A stretch of DNA of 7,562 nucleotides from the NCBI GenBank assembly GCA_938041725.1, contig CALISX010000554.1, positions 1 through 7,562 on the forward strand. The letters are read 5' to 3'. The notes below the pieces were generated by a model, which was not told the origin of the DNA, made no database searches, and saw only the letters and a program-made list of their open reading frames with translations. Source of the DNA: an uncultured Lachnoanaerobaculum sp. Its GTDB lineage: Bacteria; Bacillota; Clostridia; Lachnospirales; Lachnospiraceae. The position numbers and the translations under genes are program-made. Below are positions 6,824-7,562 of the stretch, in pieces (positions within the stretch are counted from its first letter, which is position 1; the number at the start of each line of letters is the position of its first letter).

Positions 6824-7509
6824 ACATTCCCCTTTACAATAATCACTGTAAAATACCCGCAGGAAGAGGGAAGATTTTCCAAACCAATGGCCACCCGTTC
6901 CCCCTCCAGTCCGCAGTTTTCCACCAGATACACTTGCTCATAGCTGTGATGGGAATGAAGCAGTTCCCTAAGCACTTCATACTTTCTTCCTGCCTTCATA
7001 AATACCAAGGTACCCTCCAGTTCCATAGCCTTTTCTATGGGGTAGGAGGAGGGAATGATATGGCACTGCTCCCCTCCCAGCACCAGAGGAATCTGTAACA
7101 TGGCTGCCGCCTGACAAAAGGAAGGAATCCCACAAACCGTACTGGTTTGAATCCCCTTTTGCTGCAAAATATTCTGAATATAATAGTAGGTGGCATAAAA
7201 ACCCGGATCTCCCAGAGTAATACAAACCACCCTTTCCCAGGTTTTAAACAAATGAAGGATGGAGGCGGCAATCTCTTCATGGGCTCTTTCCAGCCTGAAA
7301 GCATCTTTGGTCATGGGAAAAACCATGGCCAGCTTTTCCTTTTCCCTTAATCCTGGAAGAGCCTTGCATACAATGTCCAAGGCCAGGGAATCCCCATTTT
7401 CCTTGGACACATAGCAAATCACCTGGGCATTTTCTAAAATTCTAACGGCCTTCAGAGTCAGAAGCTCCGGATCCCCCGGCCCCACCCCCAAACCAATAAA
7501 TTCAGCCAT
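6805..7509 (-). CDS. cbiL: Cobalt-factor II / cobalt-precorrin-2 C20-methyltransferase
   Basis: CbiL adds the C20 methyl group to the cobalt-containing dipyrrocorphin, the first peripheral methylation dedicated to corrin formation. The 234-residue product has the class III tetrapyrrole methyltransferase layout: GVGPGDPELLTLKAVRIL (8-25), which is the form typical of CbiL/CobI; TLGDPGFYATYYYI (98-111); CGIPSFCQAAAMLQIPL (126-142); FMKAGRK (170-176), VENCGLEGERV (196-206), and YFTVIIVK (219-226). The start is well bounded: an in-frame TAA lies two codons upstream, and the GVGPGDP loop follows within eight residues. A modest AGGA lies 9 bases before the ATG. The coding region overlaps cbiH by 19 bases and probably the preceding gene by 8. 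The aerobic homologue CobI cannot be excluded from sequence alone, but the cbi context points to the cobalt-containing substrate. Confidence 0.94.
   Translation of the reverse strand: MAEFIGLGVGPGDPELLTLKAVRILENAQVICYVSKENGDSLALDIVCKALPGLREKEKLAMVFPMTKDAFRLERAHEEIAASILHLFKTWERVVCITLGDPGFYATYYYIQNILQQKGIQTSTVCGIPSFCQAAAMLQIPLVLGGEQCHIIPSSYPIEKAMELEGTLVFMKAGRKYEVLRELLHSHHSYEQVYLVENCGLEGERVAIGLENLPSSCGYFTVIIVKGNVWRSFL
6828..6835 (-). promoter_or_regulatory. Ribosome binding site of cbiH
   Basis: AAAGGGGA on the minus strand, ending 4 bases before the cbiH ATG, inside the cbiL coding sequence. It supports the cbiH start despite the 19-base overlap. Confidence 0.65.
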
Positions 7510-7562
7510 TTTTTAATTTCCTAACCATTTCCTCCACATTTCCCTCCTGACAAAAGACAGTC
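7502..7562 (-). CDS. C-terminal end of an unidentified upstream gene
   Basis: A reading frame entering from the right edge gives 19 residues ending EEMVRKLKNG and stops at TGA (7504-7502), 8 bases inside cbiL. This matches the overlap habit of the other genes. The composition (charged amphipathic helix, then a short polar tail) looks like a genuine protein end. A second frame is also open to the edge and stops at TAA (7515-7513), but its residues look less protein-like. Nineteen residues are too few to name a family. A tetrapyrrole or cobalamin enzyme is expected from context; a HemD-like end is one weak possibility. Confidence 0.45.
   Translation of the reverse strand, partial: TVFCQEGNVEEMVRKLKNG

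Noticed and set aside
1..7562. Strong pyrimidine richness of the plus strand, with runs of CCTCC and TTTTT, considered as special structure
   Set aside because: It is the complement of purine-rich coding on the minus strand (Lys, Glu, Gly codons and Shine-Dalgarno boxes), common in Firmicutes. No periodic or repeated unit was seen.

Overview
The window is one strand-uniform block of a coenzyme B12 (cobalamin) biosynthesis operon, read entirely from the minus strand. Every supportable gene points leftward and essentially every base is coding. In transcription order (high to low coordinate) the genes are: the last codons of an unidentified gene, cbiL, cbiH, cbiJ, a fused cbiET, cbiA, cobT, cobU, cobS, and the first 108 codons of cbiB, which runs off the left edge. 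No gene-free stretch longer than a few bases exists. I see no tRNA, rRNA, CRISPR, mobile element, terminator or riboswitch inside the window, so the promoter and any cobalamin riboswitch would lie to the right of position 7562.

The organism is most likely an anaerobic Firmicute of the Clostridia type. The reasons are the very tight operon of anaerobic-pathway (cbi) genes, purine-rich Shine-Dalgarno boxes of the AAAGGAAGG/AAAGGGGG type, the strong purine bias of the coding strand, moderate G+C by eye, and Clostridia-like protein signatures (for example KPLDGLG rather than KPPGSLG in CobT, and a CbiE-CbiT fusion). This assignment is inference; no species can be named from the sequence alone.

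The genes work as one pathway. CbiL (C20 methylation), CbiH (C17 methylation and ring contraction), CbiJ (reduction) and CbiET (C5/C15 methylation and decarboxylation) build and modify the corrin ring. CbiA amidates side chains a and c. CbiB attaches the aminopropanol arm. CobU activates the arm with GMP, CobT activates the lower-ligand base, and CobS joins the two halves at the membrane. Genes for cobalt insertion (cbiK/cbiX), CbiF, CbiG, CbiD, CbiC, CbiP, CobD and CobC are not in the window; several probably lie in the flanks.

I found no convincing undescribed system. The points most worth a second look are: cobS and cbiB in the same reading frame, separated by one TAA and one sense codon, with no visible ribosome binding site for cbiB; a divergent CobU; a shortened and altered central segment in CbiA; and altered N-terminal signature residues in CbiB.
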